Below are positions 1 through 11,905 of a stretch of 64,000 nucleotides of DNA, piece by piece. Source of the DNA: Myotis daubentonii (taxonomy: Eukaryota; Chordata; Mammalia; Chiroptera; Vespertilionidae); NCBI RefSeq assembly GCF_963259705.1, contig NC_081840.1, positions 152,208,282 through 152,272,281 of the forward strand, in the 5' to 3' direction. The notes beneath the pieces are model-generated. The model did no database searches. It was given only the letters and a program-made list of their open reading frames with translations, and had not been told where the DNA came from. Positions within the stretch are counted from its first letter, which is position 1, and every line of letters begins with the position of its first letter. The translations under genes and the position numbers were made by a program.

Positions 1-62
1 AATACAAGTGTTCAATAGAAATGTTTGCTGATTCCTCACATTCAAACCTATATTGTTTCCTC

Positions 63-161
63 CACTTCTAGAGTAGACGTAGCTGAATTCCTACTCACTT
101 CTAGAGTAGACATAGCTGAATTCCTACTCACTTCTAGAGTAGACGTAGCTGAATTCCTATT
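63..161. repeat. 33-bp tandem repeat, three copies
   Basis: Three consecutive 33-bp units begin at 63, 96 and 129, each opening CACTTCTAGAGTAGAC. They differ at only one or two positions (GACGTAG versus GACATAG). The near identity suggests recent expansion or slippage. No coding role is visible. Confidence 0.9.
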
Positions 162-1094
162 CCCACAGTGAAAATACTAATTAATTAGTTCATTAACTTG
201 GCAAATATTTATTGGGAGTAGCTACATCCACACAGATGATACAAGCCTACAGCAGGCTACAGGTGGTCCCTGTCTATGGGGGTGGTGATGGCCTTGTGGG
301 AGGCCCATGGCCTAGACATAGAACTCTTTTTTAAAATTGTGCTTTCTGAGAAGGGCTCTATTTACAGTGATGCTCCAGGGGAATTATAGCAATACATCTC
401 TCAACCTGAGAGTTATTATAGATCCAATTTAGGGATAGGGAGGAGTGGGACCAGAGGACTGGTGACAACAACACAAAAGTAACAGAAATTGGGAGAGTCA
501 GATTGTTTGCTTCTCTTCTACTTCTGTATTAACAATTCCATTTCCACTCTTTTGAGAATCCTCGCCACTTTGTATTTTAAGGACAATATTTCTATCATTG
601 TTCCCTTCAGTATATTAAGGCTGAGAATTAGTCCTGAACCACCCAAAGTTTCTCAATCCCCCATCCTGTTGTCACCATCATTCTGTTCAACAGAAGAGAA
701 TAAGTGAATCTGTGCTGCACCGGGAATGCTGCGGAATTCCCACCACACTCCCCTCTGGGGGTCTGAATAGACTTGTGCAATCCCAGGCTGTGCTGATGAG
801 ATACTTAATCAGCTCAAAGGATACACAATATCACGGAGTTTTATGTATTGACCCCTTAGATGTCCTGGCCTCATACCACATGGAGATCTCAAACATCAAT
901 GTTTGACTCAGGTGGGACCTCTGTTAAGTTTAGAATTATAGCAAACTTTTCTATTATCTATGGCTTGTACACAAAGAGGAGGAGAAGAAAGAGAGACAGA
1001 TAGAGAGAGAGAGACTGAACTCTGATAAAAGAACTGAAATTATAGATTAAGAAATCACACAAATATTTCTAAACCTCATTTTGGTCTCTTAGAT
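162..1094. other. Intergenic, no gene recognised
   Basis: AT-rich sequence with only short, unrelated open frames. A purine-rich GAGA stretch lies near 975-1015. I see no repeat family I can name and no exon-like conservation. Confidence 0.5.
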
Positions 1095-1300
1095 ATCTTA
1101 TTCATCCATTTATCCATTAGTCTGTCCATCCATCTTACCAACACACCCACCCATATATCCACCCATTCACCTGCCCATCCATTCATCAACCATCCATTTA
1201 TCCACCCACCTGCCAATCTATCCATCCTTACATTCACCCACCTGCCCATTTATCATCCATATATTCGTCTGTCCATCCTCACCCTTTCATCCAGTACCTG
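1095..1300. repeat. Degenerate (CCAT)n / (CATC)n simple repeat
   Basis: About 200 bp of imperfect tetranucleotide repeat (CATCCATC, CACCCACC, TATCCATC variants). The many substitutions show an old, decayed microsatellite. Confidence 0.85.
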
Positions 1301-1657
1301 GTGATTGTTTATCACAGTAGATCTTTCTATCATCAGAAAGATCCTTTCTAGCTCCAGCATTTTATTATTTGATAGACCCAGCACTGTTCTAGGTACTGTG
1401 AGGTATACAGGAATACAAATCATGGGTAGTGTCCCTGGGTTTATAATTGGACTTGGAAGTCACATTGTCTAGTTTGCAGCCAGACAATGGTTCACATTAC
1501 TGAATTCAGTAAATGCACTAGTGCATTTATAATTGTGGACATGCTCCAACACTTTCTTATTTAAATCATGATAACTAGCAAAGGAAATTACATTACCAAG
1601 CATAGTGCCTGGCACGTTGTTGGTATTATAGACAACAACAATAGCTGACATATACAT

Positions 1658-1852
1658 TAGTGGTTCTCAGCTGTGGGTGACTTTGCCTGCCAGGGGACAG
1701 TTTTGGTTGCCACACCTGAGTGGAGAGGCTAGTGCTCTCGGTATCTAGTGGGTAGGGCCATGGACGCTGCTGAGCACCCTGCAGTGCACAGGACAGCCCC
1801 CGGCAAGGAGGTGTCGGCCCAGAATGTCACAGGGCCAAGACTGAGAAGCCCA
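1658..1852 (+). mobile_element. MER20-like hAT-Charlie MITE
   Basis: The segment opens TAGTGGTTCTCAG and ends in TGAGAAGCCC, the expected imperfect inverted ends. Its interior has the family's wording: a CCAGGGGACA block, TTTTGGTTGCCACACC, TATCTAGTGGGTAG, and GCACAGGACAGCCCCC. The assignment to MER20 is from memory of the family and could be a close relative. Confidence 0.65.
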
Positions 1853-1944
1853 TGTGTGTCCACAAGTGCAAGTGGGTGTACTTACTTTTACTTGGCACAT
1901 GTGACCTCATCCAACACAACAGTCCTATGAGGAAGGTGTACACA

Positions 1945-2446
1945 TTTCCTGTGGCTGCTACAACGCATAACCATGAACTTACTAACTTAAAAGGACTCGA
2001 ATGTCTTACTAGTATATTATAGTTCTGCAGATTAGCAGACTGGAGTGAGTATCACTGGGCTAAAATCCAGGTGTTGGCAGGGCTGGTTCCTTCTACAGGC
2101 TCTAGGGAAGATTTGTTCCTTGCCCTTTCCAGCTTCTAGAACCATCCCTATTACTTGGACGGTGGCCTCTCCCTCCATCCTCACACTAGCAACATCTCCT
2201 CTCTCAGACCCTATTTTCCTGGTCACTTTTCTCTCTCTGAACAGCCGGGGATGATTCCCCATTTTTAAGGACTCATGTAATTAGACAGAGCACAGATAAT
2301 CGGGAGTAATCTACCTATCTCAAAATTCTGTATAGTTTTAATCACATCTGCAAAGCCCTTTTTGCCATAGAAGAGAACATTCCCAGGTTCCGAGATTTAG
2401 GATGTGGACATCTTTGGACACCATTATGCTTCTTTCCATCATAGAT
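1945..2446 (+). mobile_element. MLT1-type LTR (ERVL-MaLR), ancient
   Basis: The order of blocks matches MaLR LTRs: GTGGCTGCTACAAC, a CACTGGGCTAAAATCCAG block, GTTGGCAGGGCTG, CTTTCCAGCTTCTAGA, then CCCAGGTTCCGAGA and ATGTGGACATCTTTGG near the 3' end. It is a solo LTR with no internal coding sequence nearby. A second copy of the same family is at 13,207. Confidence 0.75.
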
Positions 2447-2522
2447 GCTACTATTATGTCCAATTTTATGAAGAGAAAAATTGAGGGACAGAGACGCAAA
2501 CAACTCATCTAAGGCTCTACAG

Positions 2523-2737
2523 CAGGGGTGGGCAAACTTTTTGACTCGAGGGCCACAATGTGTTCTTAAACTGGACCGGAGGGCCAGAACAAAAGCATGG
2601 ACGGAGTGTTTGTGTGAACTAATATAAATTCAAAGTAAACATCATTACATAAAAGGGTATGGTCTTTTTTTTTTTTTAGTTTTATTCATTTCAAACGGGC
2701 CGGATCCAGCCCGCGGGCCGTAGTTTCCCCACGGCTG
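2523..2737 (+). mobile_element. Non-autonomous hAT element with 8-bp TSD
   Basis: The element starts CAGGGGTGGGCAAAC and its far end reads in reverse complement CAGCCGTGGGGAAAC, giving hAT-like inverted termini. It is flanked by CTCTACAG (2515-2522) and CTCTACGG (2738-2745), an 8-bp target duplication with one change. There is no transposase, so it must have moved in trans. Confidence 0.85.
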
Positions 2738-2745
2738 CTCTACGG

Positions 2746-4200
2746 AGTGGGGACCTGGGTCCAAATCCAGCCCTTTGGCTCCAGAGGGGCTCCTGACCCT
2801 AAGTCACAGCGTCAGATGAACAGATGGACAGACAAAACAAAGGGAACGCTGGAGTTGCACTTACCCTGAGTCTTCTCGAGCACTTCCTAGATAGAAACGC
2901 CAGTAAAAAGGTAACCAGTCACAGGTAGGCAGAAGGAGAGGAGAAGGAATGGGGGCTGAGTGATTCACAACCAGTTTCAAAGTTTGCCCTAATGTCTCCA
3001 GCCTGCCTTTCTGCCTCGGGGCTGCTCCCCTCCACCTCGCCCGTCCTGAAGGTTCCAGTGTCCTGAGATTCATGTTTACTCTTTAACAGAAGTGATCACG
3101 GCACATGTGTTACTTACATAAGGAGAAACACCGTGGCCTATGTATATGGGAATGGTGTGGTGGGAGGCGATGGCCTGATGGGCCTGAAGTTCGACCTCCT
3201 GTAGACAGGATTAGAGCACGATTTCTAGGGCAGCTGCAGGGTTAGAAGAGTGCAGACTCTCCTCGGTACCCTCAGCCCTCCCCCTACTTGCTGACAGAGA
3301 TACTAGGACCTCCGGCTCCTTTTCTTCCCACTGAACAAACACACTGAGCTTCCTGTCCCACCCCAGCAAGTGTGCGGCCCACAGCCTGATTCCCAGTTTC
3401 TGCTCTGGGACCGAGTGGGGGCCCTGTGTGGTGAGGAACAGCACTTGCGTCTCTGGGTGATGGGCACCTGCATGATAAATGAAGCTGGGAAAGACAGCTG
3501 ATGAGACTGGTACCATCTACGCATAATCGTCATCCAGCACAACAACAGCTGATTGATGCTGGCATGAGTATCAGAATACGTCAACTCTTGACACGCTGCC
3601 TTCTTAGTTGTGTCATCATTCATTCCCTTGCTCCTCCTGTTAATGAACGGTTTTGATTGATATGAACCACAAAGCTGGATGTTGTGAGTCAGGCGCTATC
3701 CCTGCCTCCAAGGAGCAAATGTGCGTGGGGGAAGACGACACACCATCCCAATCATGTGTGTGATCAGAGCAGGCCAGGCAGACAGACACCTGGCTCCTGG
3801 GGCAAGGGCAGGACATGGCCAGGACAGGGGAGTGGCAATAAAAAATCAATTGGAGCCCCAACCAACAAACAGGAGCCGGCACTCCCTCTGCAACGCAGCA
3901 GGTTGCTCACTGCTGGGCCGGGGAGGTGGAAGGCAGGCAGGCGCAGTCACCAACACAACTGCCCCTGCCCAGAGGAGCAGCCTAGGCGAGGTGACAGGGA
4001 GGCGGAGACCCACGGAGAACGTCATGCCAGCCCATCTGGGTCTCACGGTCGCATAGGAATGCAACAAGAGCGACGGCTGCAATTTTAGTGAGCTGGTAAC
4101 CACTTTTTCAAACAGCAGAGAGAGACAGGTGCAAATTAATTTTAATAACCCCACATAACTAAAATGTTCAGTGTGTGAGCAACATAAAAACTGTGAATAT
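2746..4200. other. Intergenic, no gene recognised
   Basis: Moderately GC-rich sequence. Open frames overlap on both strands (for example at 3211-3623 and 3684-4088) without splice-site or homology support. Nothing here resembles a known exon or repeat family that I can name. Confidence 0.4.
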
Positions 4201-4415
4201 GCCCAGCCGGCGTGGCTCAGTGCTTGAGCCATTGATCTACGAACCAGGAGGTCATGGTTCGATTCCCGGTCAGGGCACATGCCGGGGTTGGGGCTTGATC
4301 CCCAGTGTGGGGCGTGCAGGAGGCAGCCGATCAGTGATTCTCTCTCATCACTGATGTTTCTATCTCTCTCTCCCTCGTCCTTTCTCTCTGAAATCAATAA
4401 AAACCATATGTTCTT
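4201..4415 (+). mobile_element. Ves SINE
   Basis: tRNA-derived head with A box (GTGGCTCAGTG) and B box (GGTTCGATTCC), a pyrimidine-rich CTCTCT body, and a 3' end AATCAATAAAAA. This is the bat Ves layout. The head is divergent, so the copy is older. Confidence 0.9.
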
Positions 4416-4769
4416 TTAAAAAGGACTTGTATACCCTGCACACTGTGTGAGGTGGGTTTGTACCTTGGCACCAGGCCTCGAGTCCCCAGGGCAGACAGTC
4501 CAGACAAGGTGGGAGCCCAGGGCTCAGAGGAAGGAAAGGCACCTTCCCCTACTGAGGACTGATTGGGTGGAGGCAGGGGTGACGGAAGGGGAGGAACGGT
4601 GTGATCCCACTTTGAGAGACAGTGATGGTCCTTTAGTGCAGGCGGCAGGCCCTGACCTCCCACCCTGCCTTGGGTGCACACTCCTCGACCTCGGCAGTTC
4701 CCACCCTGGGCTGCATGGGGCCCTGGTTGATGAAAGAAATTCCAAACCTGAAGAAAGGTTTTAAAGAGT

Positions 4770-4990
4770 TTTTTTAAATATTTTTATTGATTTCAGAGAG
4801 GAAGGGAGAGGGATAGAGAGATAGAAACATCAATGATGAGAGAGAATCATTGGTTGGCTGCCTCCTGCACGCCCCCTACTGGGGGGGATCGGGCCCGCAA
4901 CCCAGGCATGTGTTCTTGGCTGAAATCGAACCTGGGACCCTTTAGTCTACAGGCCAACGCTCTGTCCACTGAGCCAAACCAGCTAGGGCT
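4770..4990 (-). mobile_element. Ves SINE
   Basis: Reverse-complement Ves: TTTTTATTGATTTCAGAGAGG at the low end and GAGCCAAACCAGCTAGGGC at the high end. Confidence 0.9.
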
Positions 4991-5059
4991 TAAAGAGATT
5001 TTAAAAAAAATAAATGAATAGGTGAATGATAATGAGACAGGAAAGGAAAAAACAATTTT

Positions 5060-5620
5060 AAGTTAAAAACAATCCTAAAGATGTATAATAATGCTAAATG
5101 TTATTTGTAGCAAAATAAATAGACATTTAAAATACTATCATTAAAAATACTTGAATTATTAATAAAGATCTAAAAGTGACAATACACAGTGTTGCTGAGG
5201 GTCTGATGAGGCAAGGACTGTCATTTCCTGCTGATGGTAGCGTCTCTTATTCCATTCTTTAAAAAGTAATAAAAGCCTCAAAAATGTGCTAACCCTTTTG
5301 AAACAATACCAGGTAATTACACTTCTGGTGATATTTTTAAAGGAAATAACTTGAAATACCAAATGTAGTATTCATAGTAGTAAAAAAATGAGAAAAAAAC
5401 TAAATGTTCAAAAATGCTTGAATGGTTACTACGTCAATTATAATATATCCCTTTAATGAAATATTTTGCAGCCATTGAAAATAACACTTGTAACTCATGT
5501 TTAATAGTATGGAAAAGGAGTATATTTATAATTTAAATAAAAAAGCGCGATTAAAATGTAAAAAAAAAAATAAGAGTTTTTTTGAGCTAAGGTTTAGGGG
5601 TCAATCCCAGAAGCAAAATA
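5060..5620 (+). mobile_element. Probable old LINE-1 3' remnant
   Basis: AT-rich sequence containing GCAGCCATTGAAAATAAC and a following ATGGAAAAGGAGTATAT block. This is the wording of the 3' region of old mammalian LINE-1 subfamilies. It is heavily decayed and its limits are approximate. Confidence 0.4.
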
Positions 5621-6427
5621 CTAAAGGACTGAGAAAATGCTCCAGAGAATGGCAGTTATGTGGTTCCTTTCATGCATTTAGAATCAAAGGAGAAGATGTA
5701 AGGAAGGTACATGAAATCGTTGGTGGCAGGTTAAGGAGGAAGGAGAGAGTGAAGCAGGTCAGTCTGTAGAATTGGGCAGAAAGCAAAGTGGAGAGACACA
5801 CTTCTTTTGCACTGGTGGGCACAGGGCGGTTAACATTTCCCAGCACAGTTTCTAGGGATGTGCGGGGAGAGTGACGGGGACTGCTGCGGCTGTCCGCCCT
5901 TACCCTGGCAGGCCTGGAGAAGAGATTGTTCTGACATTTTAAGTATGTTATTCCAGATGCACAAAAACAATGGACAGGTCTGCTCAAGGCAGAGATTAAT
6001 TTATCATATAGGCCTCAGGGACTTCCCACTGCAACCTGCTCGGTTAGGAATTTTATGACTGAAACATCCTGTGTGGTTACTTTCAGTTTGTCTGGCCTGC
6101 CAGGTAGCCACTGTTCTGCTCACAGCATAAGAAGCTTCACAAAACTGCCTAGATCCACCCCCAGATCAACTGATCCGATTTGCAGGGGCAGGGGAGGAGG
6201 GCGGGGGGTGCATCTGGGTGTAAAATGCTCAGGTGCTGATCACCAGCAGTCCTGGGAGTGTCTCTCAACTCCCAGCCGCACCTCCTCCTCTGGAGACCAC
6301 CTTTTGCGCTTTGCCTGTAACTTCCCTGTTTAATGTATCATGTTTTCTATCGATTTTTGGACTTAGGTATATATCTTCCCTCATGATACACTTTTATTTT
6401 TTTAAAAAAAAAACTACTATCTCTTAT
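5621..6427. other. Intergenic, no gene recognised
   Basis: Mixed-composition sequence with short overlapping open frames only. No repeat family or exon is recognised. Confidence 0.4.
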
Positions 6428-6612
6428 CTTTTTAAAATATATTTTTATTGATTTCAGAGAGGAAGGGAGAGGGAGAGAAACATCAATGATGAGAATCATT
6501 GATCCCTACTGGGGATCGAGCTCACAACACAGGCATGTGCCCTTGACCAGAATCGAACCTGGGACCTTCCAGTTCGTAGGCTCAATCCACTGAGGCAAAC
6601 CAGCTAGGGCCT
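6428..6612 (-). mobile_element. Ves SINE, internally shortened
   Basis: Reverse-complement Ves running from TTTTTATTGATTTCAGAGAGG to GCAAACCAGCTAGGGCC. Part of the body between the ATCATTGAT stem and the tRNA head is missing compared with full copies. Confidence 0.88.
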
Positions 6613-7676
6613 ATCTCTTATTTTTAAAATATAAATTACTAACAGGTATCAGGTGTGTGAAATGACAAGTCCCATTGCTGAGGGCTTCCGCTCTATGTGA
6701 TCTAGTTGGGGACATTTAAACCTGCGGCATGTTAGAGAAGTGAGTGCTTAGTAGATGCTTCACCACCACTGGGTTGGGTGGGCTGGGCACCCCACACCCA
6801 CACCCACCCCCCAATCCTCTGGGCTATGTATTGACGGCTTTGCCTCTAAGCCAACAAGCAGAAAAGATGAGGCACACTAGCAGAGCGTGAGTTTCCCGTC
6901 CTCTGCTCTGGCGTCCGCTCCTGCAGGTCACGAAGAGGCTTCTGGTGTCGCAGAAAAATTTCTTGCACCTTCCTGGGAGGAGCATCCTAAACACTGGCAC
7001 TGCCTTCCTTCTTTCTGATCAGTGGGCATTCCACACCCACAAGAGGTGTATCCCTCTAACCGCACCTCTCACTGCAGGAAGGAGCGGAAGGGGGAGCCCT
7101 GGAGTGTGGAGAAGGTTGCTCTGGGTGTGAGAGCTGCGGCTCTGGGTGTGAGAGCTGCGGCTCTCTGAGGTCCCCTCCCCTGACCACAGGGGGCATGAGG
7201 GGGGCAGAGGAGGGCTGCAGAATAGGGAACCCAGCTCTGAGCACCTCTGAAAAGCCAGTGGGAGGGTCAGAGTCCTGGGCCCCAAGAGGACTCAGAGTCG
7301 AGGGAGCTGGTGGAGCAGGTGCTAGCGGATTTCCGAGAATGGGCCCTGTGATGACTAGTCCTCAGGTTCCCGAGAGGCTAGCATGCTGAAGAGTCCCCAT
7401 CTTTCTCAGGGCCAGGATGTGTGCCAGCATCCCCAGGGAGCAGGTCCTGGGCCAGTCCAAGGATCTCCGGAAACCCTGTCAGCCAGAGTCTAGGTGGCCA
7501 GGGGAGGTCCTGACAAGAGTGCAGAGGAAATTTCCGGGCACCAGTGGAATTTGGACGGTTGCTAACCACGCCTGCAACTGGCTAGAATCAACACGGACCT
7601 GTCCGCTGCGAGTCCTGAAGAAGGGTCCACCCACATTCATTCATACTTTAAATTAGATTTGAAAATGGGGTTGTTT
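6613..7676. other. Intergenic; includes a 21-bp tandem duplication
   Basis: No gene recognised. Around 7117-7162 a 21-bp unit containing CTCTGGGTGTGAGAGCTGCGG is present twice in tandem without change. Confidence 0.45.
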
Positions 7677-8786
7677 AAAAATGTAATTGTAGAAGAAACT
7701 AAGATGGCGGCATAGGGAAACACCAAAATTGCTACCTCCTACAACAACTTCAAAACACAATAAATAGACAAAACGGACATCATCCAGAACTTACAGGAAG
7801 GCTGGCGGAGTGGAAATTCTACAACTAGAAGGAAAGAGAAAAGCACATTGAGGGTCAGGAGCTGCGGAAGTAAAGTGCAAAGGTACGGAGGCTCGAGAGT
7901 GCGCGGAAAGGAGCTGGTACCTGAGGACGCGGCTGTCTTTTTGAATCGGGAGGGAGTCACAAGCTCCCGACTGCTCTGAACTCCGGTTCCGGGAAGTCTC
8001 TGGGGACCCAGGACTCATACGGGGAGAAACTGGACTGTCTGGCAGTGGGCAGAACTCGGAACTCGAGGGCGGCTTTCCCTCAGAGGTGCTTGCAGCAATT
8101 AAATTATCAGGACACTGAGATGCGCGCGGCCCCTTAGGGCAGGGCTGAGAATCTGCCATAGTTCCTTGCTCCGCCCTTTGATTCCCTGAGACCCCGCCCC
8201 ACCCAGGCTGGGGCAGAGGCTTATGCATATGAATGCCCTGGCCCTTTGCAACCTGAAAATTACCTAACAAACTGCAGCTGGGCCACAGACCCAGAACTTC
8301 CAAGAGAAGGCCCAAGGCCCCACAGCAGCTTGCATTGCTTCACAGCTGGGCCTCATCAGGGCACCTCCAAACTCCAAAAAAGGAAGAGGAATCTGCAGTT
8401 CTCTTCATGGCTCCTGCTGGGTAACCTCCAAGAGCCAGTGTACCCAGTGGTCAGAGTGGGACCATCCGGAATACAACTCCTCAGATCCATAAGGGACACA
8501 CCCAGGGGGCAGACTCAGTGAGCACCAAAACCCCACTGAAGCAAGTCTTGCCCCAGAAGGGTGTTTTCAGCACAGAAGCTCTCCCACTGCAGACATAGCC
8601 GATTCTCACTGCCAATTGGCCTGGAGGTCAATTCCTCCCAGTGATCCTACAACAATAAAGGCATAACTACAACAAGACTGTGCACAAAGCCCACAAGGGG
8701 GTGCACCAAGAGTGTCCACCTCAGGTAAGGGGGGAGGCTGAGCCACTGGGCCCTACAGGACACCTAGCACACAAAACCACTCTACC

Positions 8787-10690
8787 GGAGAACCAAGATG
8801 GCGGCATAGGTTAACGCCGGAGTTTGCTGCTTTGAACAACTACTTCAAAAGTGAAACCAAAAAACGGAAGGGACATCACGCAGAACCACAGGAACGCTGG
8901 CTGAGTGGAAGTCCTACAAATAGGAGGAAAGAGAAACGCATACGGACACTCAGAGGAGGCGCAGTGCTGAAGTCAAATTCTGAGGTGCGGAGTGCGCGGA
9001 GCAGGCTGGCGGCGGAGGGCGCGGTTGTTGTTTTCAATCGGGAGGGAGTCGCAGACTCTGAGCACCAGATCCAGGCGAGTCTTTAGGGACCCAGACTCAA
9101 ACGGGAGAAGCGGGACTGTCTGGCTTCGGTCAGAGCGAGTGCAGCTTTCTCTCCGAGCTTTGCAGCGGGTGCTGGGACTCAGAGAGGCAGAGCCCCTGGG
9201 GACAGGACTGAGAGCCGCCATAACTGCTCTCTCCGACCCACCCTGTTGATCCTGTGCGACCCGCCCCGCCCAAGCCCTGCACAGAGGCATTTGCCGGATA
9301 GCCTCAGGCAAAGGCTAGATTAGCACCTCCCTAGAGGACAGAAGTTCTCTCACTGCTGACACAGCTGATTCTCATAGCCACTTGGCCTGGAGGTCAAACC
9401 CTCCCTGGAATTAGCTACAACAATCAAGATTTATCTATAAGACTGCGAACAAAGACCACTAGGGGGTGCACCAAGGAAGCATAACAAAATGCGGAGACAA
9501 AGAAACAGGACAAAATTGTCAATGGAAGAAATAGAGTTCAGAACCACACTTTTAAGGTCTCTCAAGAACTGTTTAGAAGCTGCCGATAAACTTAATGAGA
9601 TCTACACGAAAACTAATAAGACCCTCGATCTTATATTGGGGAACCAACTAGAAATTAAGCACACATGGACTGAAATAACGAATATTATACAGACGCCCGA
9701 CAGCAGACCAGAGGAGCGCAAGAATCAAGTCAATGATTTGAAATGCGAGGAAGCAAAAAACATCCAACCGGAAAAGCAAAATGAAAAAAGAATCCAAAAA
9801 TGCGAGGATAGTGTAAGGAGCCTCTGGGACAGCTTCAAGCGTACCAACATCAGAATTATAGGGGTGCCAGAAGATGAGAGAGAGCAAGATATTGAAAACC
9901 TATTTGAAGAAATAATGACAGAAAACTTCCCCCACCTGGTGAAAGAAATGGACTTACAGGTCCAAGAAGCTCGGAGAACCCCAAACAAAAGGAATCCAAA
10001 GAGGACCACACCAAGACACATCATAATTAAAATGCCAAGAGCAAAAGATAAAGAGAGAATCTTAAAAACAGCAAGAGAAAGAAACTCAGTTACCTACAAG
10101 GGAATACCCATACGACTGTCAGCTGATTTCTCAACAGAAACTTTGCAGGCCAGAAGGGAGTGGCAAGAAATATTCAAAGTGATGAATACCAAGAACCTAC
10201 AACCAAGATTACTTTATCCAGCAAAGCTATCATTCAGAATTGAAGGTCAGATAAAGAGCTTCACAGATAAGGAAAAGCTAAAGGAGTTCATCACCACCAA
10301 ACCAGTATTATATGAAATGCTGAAAGGTATCCTTTAAGAAGAGGAAGAAGAAGAAAAAGGTAAAGATACAAACTATGAACAACAAATATGCATCTATCAA
10401 CAAGTGAATCTAAGAATCAAGTGAATAAATAATCTGATGAACAGAATGAACTGTTGATTATAATAGAATCTGGGACATAGAAAGGGAATGGACTGACTAT
10501 TCTTGCGGGGGAAAGGGGTGTGGGAGATGTGGGAAGAGACTGGACAAAAATCGTGCACCTATGGATGAGGACAGTGGGTGGGGAGTGAGGGCGGAGGGTG
10601 GGGCGGGAACTGGGAGGAGGGGAGTTATGGGGGGGGAAAAAAGGGAACAAATGTAATAATCTGAACAATAAAGATTTAATTAAAAAAAAA
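8787..10690 (+). mobile_element. HAL1 (half-LINE-1), nested inner copy
   Basis: Complete ORF1-only LINE: a 5'UTR with AAGATGGCGGCATAGG, an intact ORF1 at 9489-10337, a short G-rich 3' region and AACAATAAAGATTTAATT followed by A10. There is no ORF2 and no LINE-1 ORF2 3' piece. It is flanked by AACCACTCTACC at 8775-8786 and 10691-10702, an exact 12-bp target duplication lying inside the outer element. It matches the architecture known for HAL1, which depends on LINE-1 ORF2p in trans. The intact frame and exact TSD imply that it is young. Confidence 0.88.
9489..10337 (+). CDS. HAL1 ORF1 protein (LINE-1 ORF1p family RNA-binding chaperone), 282 aa
   Basis: Uninterrupted 282-codon frame with TAA stop, from the ATG that follows the 5'UTR. 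The N-terminal ~110 residues are charged and heptad-like (coiled coil, trimerisation in the family). Residues ~118-185 match the ORF1p RRM (NIRIIGVPEDE at 120-130, RHIIIKM at 176-182). Residues ~190-282 match the C-terminal domain (PIRLSADFS, ARREWQEIF, YPAKLSFR). Human LINE-1 ORF1p is 338 residues, so this is somewhat short, mainly in the N-terminus. In the family the protein coats LINE RNA in cytoplasmic ribonucleoprotein particles. No ORF2 follows, so mobilisation would need ORF2p from another element. Expression is not known. Confidence 0.85.
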   Translation: MRRQRNRTKLSMEEIEFRTTLLRSLKNCLEAADKLNEIYTKTNKTLDLILGNQLEIKHTWTEITNIIQTPDSRPEERKNQVNDLKCEEAKNIQPEKQNEKRIQKCEDSVRSLWDSFKRTNIRIIGVPEDEREQDIENLFEEIMTENFPHLVKEMDLQVQEARRTPNKRNPKRTTPRHIIIKMPRAKDKERILKTARERNSVTYKGIPIRLSADFSTETLQARREWQEIFKVMNTKNLQPRLLYPAKLSFRIEGQIKSFTDKEKLKEFITTKPVLYEMLKGIL

Positions 10691-10722
10691 AACCACTCTA
10701 CCAACACAGGAAAGCATAAAAA

Positions 10723-11659
10723 ATGCGGAGACAAAGAAACAGGTCACAAATGACAGAAATGGAGGAAAGCAAATGACTGGATATAGAGTTCAAAACCACG
10801 TTTATAAGGTTTTTCAAGAATTTTATGGAAAGCGCCGATAAATTTAGTGAAACCCTCAAGAAATCTAGTGAGACCCTCGAGGATATGAAAAAGGACCAAC
10901 TAGAAATTAAGCATACACTGACTGAAATAAAGAATAATATACAGAGATCCAACAGCAGACAAGAGGATCCCAAGAATCAAGTCAAAGATTTGAAATACAA
11001 AGAAACAAAAATACCCAACTGAAAAAGAAAAAAGATTCCAAAAATATGAAGATAGTGTAAGGAGCCTCTGGGACAACTTCAAGCATACCAACATCAGAAT
11101 TATAGGGATACCAGAAGAAGAGAGAGGGCAAGATATTGAAAACCTACTTGAAGAAATAATGACAGAAAACTTCCCCTGCCTGGTGAAAGAAATAGACTTA
11201 CAAGTCCAGGAAGCACAGAGAACCCCAAACAAAAGGAACCCAAAGAGGACCACACCAAGACACATCATAATTAAAATGCCAAGAGCAAAAGACAAAGGGA
11301 GAATCTTAAAAGCAGCAAGAGAAAGAAAGTCAGTTACCTACAAGGGAGTACCCATACGACTGTCAGCTGATTTCTCAACAGAAACCATGCAGGCCAGAAG
11401 GGAGTGGCAAGAAATATTCAAAGTGATGAATAGCAAGAACCTACAACCAAGATTACTTTATCCAGCAAAGCTATCATTCAGAATAGAAGGTCAGTTAAAG
11501 AGCTTCACAGATAAGAAAAAGCTAAAGGAGTTCATTACCACCAAACCAGCATTATATGAAATGCTGAAAGGTATTCTTGAAGAAGAGGAAGAAGAAAAAG
11601 GAACTCTTACCATTTGCCACAGCATGGATGGAACTGGAGAGCGGATAAATACCACATGA
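10723..11659 (+). pseudogene. Broken LINE-1 ORF1 of the outer element
   Basis: Same protein family as the inner ORF1, but damaged. The frame starting at 10,723 meets a TGA after 17 codons. The coiled-coil part is open from 10,825 to 11,022. A frameshift near 11,020 puts the RRM/C-terminal part (11,159-11,659) in another frame. At the end the frame runs past the normal ORF1 terminus, through a glutamate-rich stretch into the residual ORF2/3'UTR sequence, marking the deletion junction. Confidence 0.85.
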
Positions 11660-11845
11660 TCTCACTCATTTGTGGAATATAATGAACAACATAAACTGAT
11701 GAACAAGGACTGATCCAGAGACGGAGAGGCATTGATTGGACTGTCGGGCCTTGGAGGGAAGGTAGGGGAGGGTGGGGGTAAGGGGGAAAGATCAACCAAA
11801 GGACTTATATGCAAGCATATAGGCCTAACCAATGGACACAGACAA

Positions 11846-11905
11846 CGGGGGGGGGGGGGGTGTGAGGGCATGAGCGGGGGGGGGGGGGTGGGGTAGGGGG
11901 TAACG
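11846..11905 (+). other. G-run tract, LINE-1 3'UTR (possible G-quadruplex)
   Basis: Two uninterrupted runs of more than ten Gs separated by about 20 bases, followed by GGGG and GGGGG runs. It lies in the 3' region of the outer LINE-1, where the family carries a G-rich polypurine tract. Confidence 0.7.

Noticed and set aside
1095..1300. CRISPR-like or structured repeat array
   Set aside because: It is an imperfect tetranucleotide microsatellite with no spacers, in a mammalian genome.
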